Source: Flavobacterium sp. (GTDB lineage Bacteria; Bacteroidota; Bacteroidia; Flavobacteriales; Flavobacteriaceae). Taken from it: DNA of 48,816 bases. Within the stretch, counting starts at the first letter, position 1. Each line of letters begins with the position of its first letter. The DNA is taken from NCBI GenBank assembly GCA_030153045.1, contig JASLID010000067.1, positions 1-48,816 on the forward strand, given 5' to 3'. The notes beneath the pieces are model-generated. The model was not told the origin of the DNA, ran no database searches, and saw only the letters and a program-made list of their open reading frames with translations. A program made the position numbers and the translations under genes. Shown here one piece after another: positions 41,342-48,816 of the stretch.

Positions 41342-42127
41342 TTAACTAAATCGTAATCTCACATACACATGCTTGATTCCCTTTTTGTCTGATTCTCTTT
41401 CATCGATTTCTAATATATCGGTTAAGGATTTTAGCATTGGAGTTAGTTTTGTAAAGCCATAATTCCGGGGGTCAAATTCTGGTTTTTTCTTTACAATTAA
41501 ACTTCCTACATCGCCCAGAAAAGCCCAGCCGTCATCATCGCCTATGGCTTCAATTGTTGCTTCGATAAGTTCGATGGTTTGTAAATCTATTTTATTTGTG
41601 ACTTCTTTTTCTTTTTCTATTTGTTTTTTGACGCTTGTAGTCGTTTTTGTTGTTTCTGGTTTTGAGGTTTTTTTCTTGACAGCACCATCTAAAACTTCAA
41701 TATAAATAAACCGGTCACAGGCTACAATAAATGAGTTGGGTGTTTTCTTTTCTCCAATTCCAATAACTTTCATCCCAGATTCTCTTAATCGAATGGCTAG
41801 CCGAGTAAAATCGCTATCACTGGAAACTATACAGAATCCATCTACTTTGTCGGAATACAGCAAATCCATCGCATCTATAATCATTGCCGAATCGGAAGAA
41901 TTTTTTCCAACAGTGTAACTATATTGTTGGATAGGTGTGATAGCATGTTCCAATAAAACACTTTTCCAACCAGATGCATTAGGCTTGGTCCAATCAGCAT
42001 AAATTCGTTTGGTGGTTGGTGTTCCGAACTTGGCAATTTCTTCCATCATCCCTTTTACATTGCTGTATGGAACGTTGTCTGCGTCGATGAGAACTGCTAA
42101 TTTTAATTCTTTTTTATTTTCAGCCAT
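41342..42127 (-). CDS. NYN-domain protein with OST-HTH/LOTUS domain
   Basis: A 261-residue protein from ATG 42125-42127 (MAENKKELKL). A longer reading up to 42226 would start inside a dispersed repeat and adds 33 residues unlike the family. Residues ~8-150 are a NYN/LabA-type PIN-like nuclease fold with the expected acidic residues: AVLIDADNVPY (Asp15, Asp17), SSDSAMIIDAMDLLYS, IVSSDSDFTRLA. The C-terminal ~75 residues (LIEATIEAIGDDDGWAFLGD; IVKKKPEFDPRNYGFTKL) are an OST-HTH/LOTUS RNA-binding domain. A Lys/Thr-rich linker joins them. Probable RNA-binding ribonuclease; the target is unknown. The 6S-like RNA gene sits tail-to-tail with it. Confidence 0.88.
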   Translation of the reverse strand: MAENKKELKLAVLIDADNVPYSNVKGMMEEIAKFGTPTTKRIYADWTKPNASGWKSVLLEHAITPIQQYSYTVGKNSSDSAMIIDAMDLLYSDKVDGFCIVSSDSDFTRLAIRLRESGMKVIGIGEKKTPNSFIVACDRFIYIEVLDGAVKKKTSKPETTKTTTSVKKQIEKEKEVTNKIDLQTIELIEATIEAIGDDDGWAFLGDVGSLIVKKKPEFDPRNYGFTKLTPMLKSLTDILEIDERESDKKGIKHVYVRLRFS

Positions 42128-42207
42128 TTCTTTGGAGTAGTATTTTACCAAAGGTACGAAGAAATGGTTTGGGAGTTGCAGAGTTTTTAAGGTTCTGAGT
42201 TTTCGAG

Positions 42208-42296
42208 TTAGCGATTGCAGCGGCATCCTTTTTTAAATTGTCTTCCTGAGCTTGTCGAAGGACAATTTAAAAAAGATAGAGCGGAAAGCGCGGCGC
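42208..42296 (+). repeat. Dispersed flank-conserved hairpin repeat, copy D
   Basis: Left flank TTAGCGATTGCAGCGGCATCC and right flank AAAGATAGAGCGGAAAGCG (both shortened forms of copies A-C). The core is TTTTTTAAATTGTC (42229-42242) / GACAATTTAAAAAA (42261-42274) around CCTGAGCTTGTCGAAG. It lies between the divergent NYN and PLP-enzyme genes. Confidence 0.72.
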
Positions 42297-42383
42297 AAAA
42301 CATAGGAAAGCTTGCTTTGCTACGCTGAACATCTGTTTTGCGAAACTCCCAAAAATAAATTATAAAATACATAATTTTATTTC

Positions 42384-42391
42384 TACTTTTG
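42384..42391 (+). promoter_or_regulatory. -7 promoter element TACTTTTG
   Basis: A TANNTTTG match 26 nt before the ATG at 42418. Confidence 0.65.
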
Positions 42392-42417
42392 CGACGTTTT
42401 AAAACTCGTAATTTATT

Positions 42418-43677
42418 ATGGTAAAAGATTTATTCGAAAGAATTCAGAACAATAAAGGTCCTTTAGGAAAATGGGCTTCACAGGCAGAAGGATACTATGT
42501 TTTTCCTAAATTAGAAGGAGAATTGGGTCCAAGAATGCAGTTTCACGGAAAAGAAATATTAAACTGGTCTATCAACGATTATTTAGGATTGGCTAACCAC
42601 CCAGAAGTACGTCAAGCTGATACAGATGCAGCTATTCAATATGGTGCGGCTTACCCAATGGGTGCTCGTATGATGTCTGGTCATACCAAATACCATGAAC
42701 AATTAGAAAACGAATTGGCAGCTTTTGTAATGAAGCCTGCTGCATATTTATTGAATTTTGGTTACCAAGGAATGGTATCTATTATTGATGCTTTAGTGAC
42801 TAAAAACGATGTTATTGTTTACGATGTCGATGCGCACGCTTGTATTATTGATGGTGTTCGTTTGCATATGGGAAAACGTTTTACGTACCGTCATAACGAC
42901 ATTGAAAGCATGGAGAAAAACCTGCAACGTGCTACTAAATTAGCTGAAGAAACTGGAGGAGGAATTTTATTCATTACTGAAGGTGTTTTCGGAATGCGTG
43001 GTCAACAAGGAAAGTTGAAAGAAATTGTTGAAATGAAGAAAAAATACAATTTCCGTTTGTTAGTTGACGATGCGCACGGTTTTGGTACACTTGGTAAAAC
43101 TGGTGCTGGAGCAGGTGAGGAGCAAGGTTGTCAGGACGGAATTGACGTGTACTTTTCGACTTTTGCAAAATCGATGGCTAACATTGGGGCTTTTGTAGCG
43201 GCTGATCAAGATATTATTGATTATTTAAAATACAACTTGCGTTCACAAATGTTTGCAAAAGCGTTGCCAATGATTCAGACTATTGGTTCATTGAAACGTT
43301 TGGAATTGTTACGTAACTCGTCTGAAATTAAAGACAAATTATGGGTTAACGTAAATGCATTACAAAATGGATTGAAAGAAAAAGGGTTCAACATTGGCGA
43401 TACGAATACTTGTATCACACCAGTATATCTTGAAGGTTCTATTCCCGAAGCAATGGTAATGGTAAATGATTTGCGTGAAAACTATAACATTTTCCTTTCT
43501 ATTGTGGTGTATCCTGTAATTCCAAAAGGAATTATCTTGTTAAGAATGATTCCTACCGCGTCTCATACTATTGAAGATATTAATGAAACGTTATCTGCTT
43601 TTGAAGCGATTCGTGAGAAATTACTTAACGGTACTTATAAGAAAATTGCTGAAGCAACTACGGTTGATGTTTCGTAA
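42418..43677 (+). CDS. PLP-dependent alpha-oxoamine synthase: serine palmitoyltransferase or cysteate acyltransferase type
   Basis: A 419-residue fold-type I PLP enzyme of the KBL/SPT/AONS family, which condenses an amino acid with an acyl thioester and releases CO2. Seen: WSINDYLGLANHPEV, SGHTKYHEQLENELA, His140 (DVDAHA, stacks on PLP), FITEGVFGMRGQQG, the PLP-pyridine Asp218 and His220 in LLVDDAHGFGTLG, and Schiff-base Lys251 in FSTFAKSMANIG. In Flavobacterium a protein of this type makes 3-ketocapnine from cysteate (sulfonolipids, needed for gliding). In Bacteroides/Sphingobacterium the equivalent uses serine (sphingolipids). The sequence alone does not let me choose between them. A GNAT-fold acyltransferase is encoded convergently just downstream, consistent with a lipid-amide pathway. 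Confidence 0.85.
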   Translation: MVKDLFERIQNNKGPLGKWASQAEGYYVFPKLEGELGPRMQFHGKEILNWSINDYLGLANHPEVRQADTDAAIQYGAAYPMGARMMSGHTKYHEQLENELAAFVMKPAAYLLNFGYQGMVSIIDALVTKNDVIVYDVDAHACIIDGVRLHMGKRFTYRHNDIESMEKNLQRATKLAEETGGGILFITEGVFGMRGQQGKLKEIVEMKKKYNFRLLVDDAHGFGTLGKTGAGAGEEQGCQDGIDVYFSTFAKSMANIGAFVAADQDIIDYLKYNLRSQMFAKALPMIQTIGSLKRLELLRNSSEIKDKLWVNVNALQNGLKEKGFNIGDTNTCITPVYLEGSIPEAMVMVNDLRENYNIFLSIVVYPVIPKGIILLRMIPTASHTIEDINETLSAFEAIREKLLNGTYKKIAEATTVDVS

Positions 43678-43702
43678 TTAAACTATAGAATTATATTTAA
43701 AC

Positions 43703-43733
43703 AAAAACCATTCGTTATGCGAATGGTTTTTTT
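43703..43733. terminator. Bidirectional terminator
   Basis: AAAAACCATTCG / CGAATGGTTTTT with a 5-nt loop between convergent genes. Confidence 0.9.
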
Positions 43734-43738
43734 GTTTT

Positions 43739-44863
43739 TTAGATATTCTTAATATAGGTACATCTCTTTTTATTAATAATTGGATTGAAGTTTTTCCAAA
43801 GATTATGGATGGCATGATTTTCTTCTAATTCAGGGGTACGGATACATTTCTGAATTCCTTTTAGAGTGAAAGTTTTATGATACTCGTCAAATATAATTGC
43901 AGTTACTCCTTTGCTTTGATATTCTGGAGCGACTCCAATAAGATAAAAAACCGACTCTTTACTATTTTTTCGAGCTTGTAATAAATGATAAAAACCAAAT
44001 GGGAACAATCTTCCTTTCGATTTTTGTAATGCTTGAGCAAAATTGGGCATCACAATAGCAAAGGCTACCATTTTATCGTCTTTGTCCATCACAAATTTGA
44101 TAAACTCAGGATTGATAAAAGAAATGTATTTCTTTTTGAAATATTCCTTCTGAATGTCATTAATAGCTACAAACGATTCTAGTTTAGCATAGGCGTCATT
44201 AAATAAATCAAACATTTGATCTACATAGGGCATGATGTCGGCAGTTTTAGTAAAATTTAAGGCTTTCACGCCATAACGTTGTTGTATTAATTTACTTGCC
44301 TTTTGAATAGGTGGGTTGTCTATATCGCTAAAATTAAAAATACTTTCGATGTATTTTTTCTCAGGAACAAAGCCTAATTGTTCAAAATGGGTTTTGTAAT
44401 ATTCATGATTGTACCATGTTACCATGTTTCCTAACTGGTCATAACCATAGGTAAGTACGCCTACTTTATCTAGATTTGAAAAACCCATAGGACCTTCAAC
44501 ATTGTCTAAATGATGCTTTTTACATAATTCGAAGGCTTTTTCTAACAAAGCTTTGGTTACTTCAATATCGTCAATGGCATCAAACCAGCCAAAACGAACT
44601 TTCTTTTTTCCTTGTTTATTAACTTCATCCCAATTTATGATTACGGCTATTCGCCCCACCGCTTTATAGTCTTTAAAAGCCATATAGAATTGGGCTTCAG
44701 CAGTTTTAAAAGCTGGATTTTGATCTTTATCGAAAGAAGCTATTTCTTCCGTAATTATGGGTGGAATCCAATATTTATTGTCTTTATATAATGAAAATGG
44801 AAATTTAACAAATGCTGTAATCTCTTTTTTGGTAATCGCCTCTTTTATAACAATCATGCTCAT
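43739..44863 (-). CDS. GNAT-fold acyltransferase-like protein
   Basis: A 374-residue soluble protein. The C-terminal half carries a GNAT-type acyl-CoA site: KESVFYLIGVAPEYQSKGVT (strand 4 plus pyrophosphate loop V-A-P-x-Y-Q-S-K-G) and TPELEENHAIHNLWKNF, the typical 'E-x-N-x-x-x-x-x-l-y/w-x-x-f' helix. The N-terminal half (NKYWIPPIITEEIASFDKDQ; DNVEGPMGFSNLDKVGVLTY) is conserved-looking but unknown to me. Bacterial ceramide synthases are also GNAT-fold enzymes. With the SPT/cysteate acyltransferase-type gene next door, an N-acyl transfer in sphingo- or sulfonolipid synthesis is plausible, but this is inference. It follows the outer-membrane gene after 6 nt, so the two form an operon. Confidence 0.72.
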   Translation of the reverse strand: MSMIVIKEAITKKEITAFVKFPFSLYKDNKYWIPPIITEEIASFDKDQNPAFKTAEAQFYMAFKDYKAVGRIAVIINWDEVNKQGKKKVRFGWFDAIDDIEVTKALLEKAFELCKKHHLDNVEGPMGFSNLDKVGVLTYGYDQLGNMVTWYNHEYYKTHFEQLGFVPEKKYIESIFNFSDIDNPPIQKASKLIQQRYGVKALNFTKTADIMPYVDQMFDLFNDAYAKLESFVAINDIQKEYFKKKYISFINPEFIKFVMDKDDKMVAFAIVMPNFAQALQKSKGRLFPFGFYHLLQARKNSKESVFYLIGVAPEYQSKGVTAIIFDEYHKTFTLKGIQKCIRTPELEENHAIHNLWKNFNPIINKKRCTYIKNI

Positions 44864-44869
44864 TTTTGT

Positions 44870-45913
44870 TTACTCTTCAAATTGGTCTAATCGTTTTTTC
44901 TTAGGTTCTTCTGGAGCAGGTTCTTCTTCAATATCCGATTTCTTTTTCTTTTTGTCAGCTTTGGCTTTTGCTTTGTCTAATTCTTCCTGAGTTTTTTCTC
45001 CTTTAGAATCTTCTTTGCCTTTTTCATCTTTAACTTCTTTACCGTCTTTTATTTCAATGTCTTTGTGCTTTTTGTCAAAACGCCAAGAAAACCCAATTCC
45101 TCCATAAAGTAATGAAGGCGTGTCTTTGATGTTTTTTCCAATAGAAGCATCAATTTGCAAATTATCTTTTAATAAATGTGTAGCGCCTAATGTTAGAAGT
45201 CCGTCAGAATAATAATCGCCTTTTATACCTCTGTTTTCAAAAAAAGCAGACCATTTTTCGTTAATTCCTCGAGTTAAGGTTAAAATATATCCGAAATTTG
45301 AAGCTTCAGAGCCAATTTTATCAGCAATAATATTAGTTACCAAAACCCATTTTGTACCTAAACGATTTTGCGTAATAATCATCACTTTTGGGCTTAAAAC
45401 TGCTTCGTCAGGAATACTATAATCATTTTCCATAGTATAATTGGCACCTACATAACCTGAAAGAGCTGGGATTAATTGTTTCCACTTAAATCTGTGATTG
45501 GCTCTCCAGCTGTAAATATTTGGTTTGTCTTCTCCTTTTTTAAATGGATCATAAAATAAATATTTAGCTCCTAGTGTTGCATTTCGCAAACCACTTCTGT
45601 TGGTGTTAACAAAAGTAGAAGTGTATTTATCCATTTGAAATTGGGCGTCGAGTGTAACTTCAAATTGTTCTTTCCAAACACCATATCGAGCGGTAAAATC
45701 TAAACCAAATCCTTTTGCCTTATAATCGGCTATAGAATGATTCTCGTTGATATAATATAATCCTGATTCTATTTGAAATACTTTTTTCCCTACAGAAAAT
45801 GCTCCAGCCGATTTTCCTGGTCTGTTTGAATTAACCTGATCTGTAAATTGGGAATATGTTGAGGGTGAAGCATATAAAATAGCTACAAATAGAATTGATT
45901 TGAGTAATTTCAT
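44870..45913 (-). CDS. Outer-membrane transporter-like beta-barrel protein with charged tail
   Basis: A 347-residue protein from ATG 45911-45913 (MKLLKSILFVAILYASPSTY, signal peptide ending YSQ). A longer in-frame reading to 46045 is rejected because a -7 element (45934-45941) lies inside it. The mature part is a beta-barrel of the phenol-degradation MetA/transporter-like type: RPGKSAGAFSVGKKVFQIE, FGLDFTARYGVWKEQFEVTL, LRNATLGAKYLFYDPFKKG, KWSAFFENRGIKG, ASIGKNIKDTPSLLYGGIGF. It ends in a 70-residue Lys/Glu-rich tail (KDEKGKEDSKGEKTQEELDK), unusual after a barrel whose last strand is normally C-terminal. It forms an operon with the GNAT gene. The substrate is unknown. Confidence 0.78.
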   Translation of the reverse strand: MKLLKSILFVAILYASPSTYSQFTDQVNSNRPGKSAGAFSVGKKVFQIESGLYYINENHSIADYKAKGFGLDFTARYGVWKEQFEVTLDAQFQMDKYTSTFVNTNRSGLRNATLGAKYLFYDPFKKGEDKPNIYSWRANHRFKWKQLIPALSGYVGANYTMENDYSIPDEAVLSPKVMIITQNRLGTKWVLVTNIIADKIGSEASNFGYILTLTRGINEKWSAFFENRGIKGDYYSDGLLTLGATHLLKDNLQIDASIGKNIKDTPSLLYGGIGFSWRFDKKHKDIEIKDGKEVKDEKGKEDSKGEKTQEELDKAKAKADKKKKKSDIEEEPAPEEPKKKRLDQFEE

Positions 45914-45933
45914 GAAAATTGATTTAAGTAAAC

Positions 45934-45941
45934 CAAATGTA
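45934..45941 (-). promoter_or_regulatory. -7 promoter element TACATTTG (minus strand)
   Basis: TANNTTTG on the minus strand, 20 nt before ATG 45913. It decides the start of the outer-membrane gene. Confidence 0.65.
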
Positions 45942-45980
45942 GTATATTTTATTATTATTTTAAGAATGTGTTTTTGAAAT

Positions 45981-46283
45981 ATGATTATTTTTGAAGAAAA
46001 ATTCACAATGCAAGAAGCGTCATTTAGCGGTTTACTAAAAACCATTATTTATATCATAGGGTTTTATTATTTGGTTAAAATATTAGCCCGCATTTTTATG
46101 CCTATTCTGATGAAAAAAATGATGAATAAAGCGCAGGAGAACATCCATAAACACTATCAACAAGGAAATTTTAATCAAAATAGCCCTCAAGAACCCTTCT
46201 TTAAAGAAAAAGAGCCTATCGATATAAAAAAGCCTACAAAACAAGTAGGTGATTATATTGACTATGAAGAGGTGAACGACTAG
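45981..46283 (+). CDS. DUF4834 family membrane protein
   Basis: A 100-residue protein. An ATG at 45981 gives the longest form, but ATG 46008 (MQEASFSGLLKTIIYIIGFY) may be the real start. One membrane helix (~19-40, IIYIIGFYYLVKILARIFMP) is followed by a basic helix (MKKMMNKAQENIHKH) and an acidic, proline-containing tail ending QVGDYIDYEEVND. This pattern is the DUF4834 family, found in Flavobacteriia, with no known function. It sits 95 nt before the YfhO gene on the same strand, a pairing that may be conserved in the clade (from memory). Confidence 0.8.
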   Translation: MIIFEEKFTMQEASFSGLLKTIIYIIGFYYLVKILARIFMPILMKKMMNKAQENIHKHYQQGNFNQNSPQEPFFKEKEPIDIKKPTKQVGDYIDYEEVND

Positions 46284-46306
46284 TTTGCAGCATTCAGTAT
46301 TCAAAA

Positions 46307-46339
46307 ATCTAAAATCTGATATCTAAAATCTAAAATTTA
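46307..46339 (+). repeat. 7-bp tandem repeat (ATCTAAA)
   Basis: Imperfect repeats of ATCTAAA (ATCTAAA, ATCTGAT, ATCTAAA, ATCTAAA, ATTTAGC) in the short gap between the DUF4834 and YfhO genes. Confidence 0.75.
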
Positions 46340-46378
46340 GCTATCTTCACGCCTTATTTTGATTCAATTCATACTTTT

Positions 46379-48802
46379 ATGAGCAAATTACAACGTTTTT
46401 ATCCTCACGCACTAGCTGTCTTGGGCTTTGTGCTCGTATCTTTAATTTATTTTTATCCTGTTTTACAAGGAAAGAAAATCATTCAATCAGATATTGTTCA
46501 ATATACCGCTATGGCTAAGGAACAGAATGATTTCCGTAAAGAAACCAATACTGAACCTTATTGGACCAATAGCGCGTTTGGAGGAATGCCTACTTATCAA
46601 TTAGGGGCTTATTATCCGCATAATTATATTAAAAAATTAGATAGTGTTATCCGATTTTTACCTCGCCCTGCCGATTATATGTTTTTATATTTCATTGGGT
46701 TTTACGTATTGCTTTTAGTAATGAAAGTTGATCCGTTGAAAGCCTTTTTTGGCGCTATTGCCTTTGGGTTTTCCACCTATCTGATTATTATTTTTGAAGC
46801 AGGCCATAATGCCAAAGCACATGCCATTGGTTATATGCCATTAGTTATTGCAGGCGCGTTATTAGTGTATCGAAGAAAATACATAGTCGGTGGCTTGCTA
46901 ACGTTGATTGCTGCTGCATTGGAAATTAATGCGAATCATTTTCAAATGACGTATTATTTGCTAATTCTTTTATTAATTATGACGGCTTATTTTGTGTACA
47001 AAGCCGTTAAAAGTAAAGAATACAAACCATTATTATACAGTTTTGCGACTTTTGCAGTTGCAGGATTACTGGCAGTAGGAACCAATGCGACTAGCATACT
47101 AGCAACAGCCGAATATGCCAAAGAAAGTACTCGTGGCAAAACTGAATTGACCTACAATGCAGATGGTTCACAAAATACTGAAACTTCTTCGATGTCTTAT
47201 GAGTATATCACTCAATACAGTTATGGTATTGCAGAAAGTTTGAATTTGATTGCTCCCAGAATTTATGGTGGTGCATCTATGGAAAATTTAGGGACGAATT
47301 CAGCTATGTACCAATATGTAATAGCGCAAAATGTTCCTGAAGACCAAGCCAAAGAAATTGTAAAGGGATTACCAACCTATTGGGGAGATCAACCTGGAGT
47401 TTCTGGACCAGCTTATATTGGAGCTGTCGTTTTCTTTTTGGCTGTCTTAGCTTTATTTTGTGATAAACGAAAAATTAAATATGTTTTCCTTGCTGGAGCA
47501 GTACTTACGTTGATGCTTTCATGGGGTAAAAACTTCTCAGGATTGACTACTTTCTTTATCAATTTTGTCCCGATGTATGATAAGTTTAGAGCCGTTTCTT
47601 CTATTCAGGTGGTTTTAGAAATTTGTATGCCAATATTAGCCATCATGGGACTACAATCGTTTTTTAAATTAGAAAATGATCAAAAATGGCCTAATCTATG
47701 GAAATCAGGCGCAGTGAGTGTTGGAATTTTGGCAGTTTTATTATTGTTTAAAGGAAGTTTTAGTTTTGCCAGTGGAAGCGATAATTATATGATTGAATCT
47801 TATGGTCCAGAATTTTTAGATGCTCTTAAGCAAGATAGAAAATCTATGTTTACGGGCGATTTAATGCGTTCAGGGTTGTTTATAATCTTGGCTTTTGCCG
47901 CTTTGTGGTTTTCAATTAAAAATACAATATCACATCGTGCCGCCGTTATTTTAGTTGGATTGTTAATGGTTGCCGATTTGTTTTTCATCGATAAAAATTA
48001 TGTGAACGGTGACAGTTTTGTTGCTTCGCATGAAGTAGACCAGCCTTTTGAAGAAACCTCTTATGACAAAGCCATTTTAGAAGATAAATCATACTATCGT
48101 GTGTTTGAAGTTTCTCAAAATGCGATGAGTGAACCAAGAGCTTCTTATTTTCATAAATCTATTGGAGGTTACAGTGCTGTAAAGCCTAGAAGAATGCAAG
48201 AGTTATTCGATTACCAGATTACCAAAAATAATCTGGAAGTTTTAGATATGTTGAATGTTAAATATTTCATTCAAACTAATGAAAAAGGAGAGCAGATTAC
48301 CATTAAAAACACAAGTGCAAATGGAAATGCTTGGTTTGTAAAAGAGCTTAAAACTGTTCCTAATGCCGATGCGGAAATGAAAGCTTTGAACAAATTGGAT
48401 ACCAAGAATGTAGCTATTAGAAGACAATCAGATCTTACAAAATCAGGGTCTTTACCAGTTTTTAAATTAGATTCGTCTGCAACAATAAAACTAACATCTT
48501 ACGAACCAAACGATTTAAAATACGTTTCAAATAATTCAAATAATGGTTATGCCGTTTTCTCTGAGATGTATTATAAAAATGGTTGGAATGCTTATATAGA
48601 CGGTAAATTACAAGAGCATGACAAGGTTGATTATGCTCTAAGAGGTTTAGCAATTCCTGCTGGAAAACATACGGTTGAATTTAAATTTGAACCTCAAGTT
48701 GTTAAAACAGGAAGTATGATTTCTCTATTCAGTTTTATTGGAATTTTAGCGCTTATTGGTGTTGCAATTTATAGCGAAAGAAGAAAAATCAAAACAGCGT
48801 AA
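46379..48802 (+). CDS. YfhO family integral membrane protein
   Basis: An 807-residue polytopic protein with about 12-13 hydrophobic helices. The first is ALAVLGFVLVSLIYFYPVLQ; the last, SMISLFSFIGILALIGVAIY, is at the C-terminus. Periplasmic loops contain SDIVQYTAMAKEQNDFRKET, WTNSAFGGMPTYQLGAYYPH and the C-terminal soluble stretch EMYYKNGWNAYIDGKLQEHD, hallmarks of YfhO (GT-C-like fold). YfhO proteins are thought to glycosylate cell-wall polymers in Gram-positives; in Bacteroidota the role is unknown, perhaps sugar transfer to envelope glycans. The ORF ends 14 bases before the window edge and is complete. Confidence 0.9.
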   Translation: MSKLQRFYPHALAVLGFVLVSLIYFYPVLQGKKIIQSDIVQYTAMAKEQNDFRKETNTEPYWTNSAFGGMPTYQLGAYYPHNYIKKLDSVIRFLPRPADYMFLYFIGFYVLLLVMKVDPLKAFFGAIAFGFSTYLIIIFEAGHNAKAHAIGYMPLVIAGALLVYRRKYIVGGLLTLIAAALEINANHFQMTYYLLILLLIMTAYFVYKAVKSKEYKPLLYSFATFAVAGLLAVGTNATSILATAEYAKESTRGKTELTYNADGSQNTETSSMSYEYITQYSYGIAESLNLIAPRIYGGASMENLGTNSAMYQYVIAQNVPEDQAKEIVKGLPTYWGDQPGVSGPAYIGAVVFFLAVLALFCDKRKIKYVFLAGAVLTLMLSWGKNFSGLTTFFINFVPMYDKFRAVSSIQVVLEICMPILAIMGLQSFFKLENDQKWPNLWKSGAVSVGILAVLLLFKGSFSFASGSDNYMIESYGPEFLDALKQDRKSMFTGDLMRSGLFIILAFAALWFSIKNTISHRAAVILVGLLMVADLFFIDKNYVNGDSFVASHEVDQPFEETSYDKAILEDKSYYRVFEVSQNAMSEPRASYFHKSIGGYSAVKPRRMQELFDYQITKNNLEVLDMLNVKYFIQTNEKGEQITIKNTSANGNAWFVKELKTVPNADAEMKALNKLDTKNVAIRRQSDLTKSGSLPVFKLDSSATIKLTSYEPNDLKYVSNNSNNGYAVFSEMYYKNGWNAYIDGKLQEHDKVDYALRGLAIPAGKHTVEFKFEPQVVKTGSMISLFSFIGILALIGVAIYSERRKIKTA

Positions 48803-48816
48803 TTGAAAACCCTATT

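Noticed and set aside
1..48816. tRNA, rRNA, IS element, integrase or phage genes
   Set aside because: None recognised on either strand; no CCA-ended cloverleaf, transposase motif or integrase seen by eye. A tRNA scan was not possible here.

Overview
This AT-rich window (roughly one third G+C by eye) comes from the chromosome of a Bacteroidota member of the Flavobacteriaceae, most likely Flavobacterium or a close relative. The evidence is four-fold. Many genes start shortly after the Bacteroidota -7 element TANNTTTG, with few Shine-Dalgarno sequences. Two large secreted proteins end in type IX secretion (T9SS) sorting domains. Several SusC/CarboxypepD_reg-type modules are present. Lineage-typical families occur (DUF4834, YfhO, MeaB, an SPT/cysteate acyltransferase-type enzyme). 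I see no rRNA, tRNA, CRISPR array, phage or IS element. The region reads as core chromosome with some accessory surface genes.

Layout. 1-735: N-terminal part of a secreted repeat protein that runs off the left edge. 0.9-4.0 kb: small DUF2007-like protein, ABC-F ATPase, orphan PAS histidine kinase. 4.1-7.9 kb: a four-gene minus-strand operon of ECF sigma factor, single-pass membrane protein, small secreted protein and VWA protein. The last three all carry pieces of a SusC-type TonB-receptor plug but no barrel. 8.0-16.5 kb: propeller-like protein, PPK2 kinase, small outer-membrane barrel, MATE pump, acidic protein, surface lipoprotein, MeaB GTPase, AEC transporter and Fsr-type MFS pump. 16.7-22.2 kb: metabolic genes (FAD-linked 2-hydroxyacid dehydrogenase, pyrD, HMG-CoA lyase, guaB). 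22.3-26.5 kb: a membrane TPR regulator with a LuxR-like HTH, followed by a PNGase F-type glycoamidase with extra N-terminal domains and a T9SS tail. 26.5-34 kb: KefB-type antiporter with an unusual phased ACGT array upstream, purB, Sel1 protein, Sir2 deacylase, trmH. 33.6-38.3 kb: large secreted propeller protein and a CarboxypepD_reg protein. 38.4-48.8 kb: DEAD-box helicase, rdgB, a probable 6S-like RNA, NYN/OST-HTH protein, a probable sphingolipid/sulfonolipid pair (PLP acyltransferase plus GNAT protein), an outer-membrane protein, DUF4834 and YfhO.

The most notable items are these: the barrel-less plug operon; the ACGT array at 28887-29063 (ACGT cores about every 10.8 bp); a dispersed repeat family (four copies) whose conserved flanks enclose a different hairpin each time; the plus-strand structured RNA at 41202-41340; the multidomain PNGase F-like enzyme with a direct-repeat site in front; and a 17-bp inverted repeat that pairs with a start codon at 38251-38322. 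All functions are read from sequence motifs and family memory; nothing was searched.
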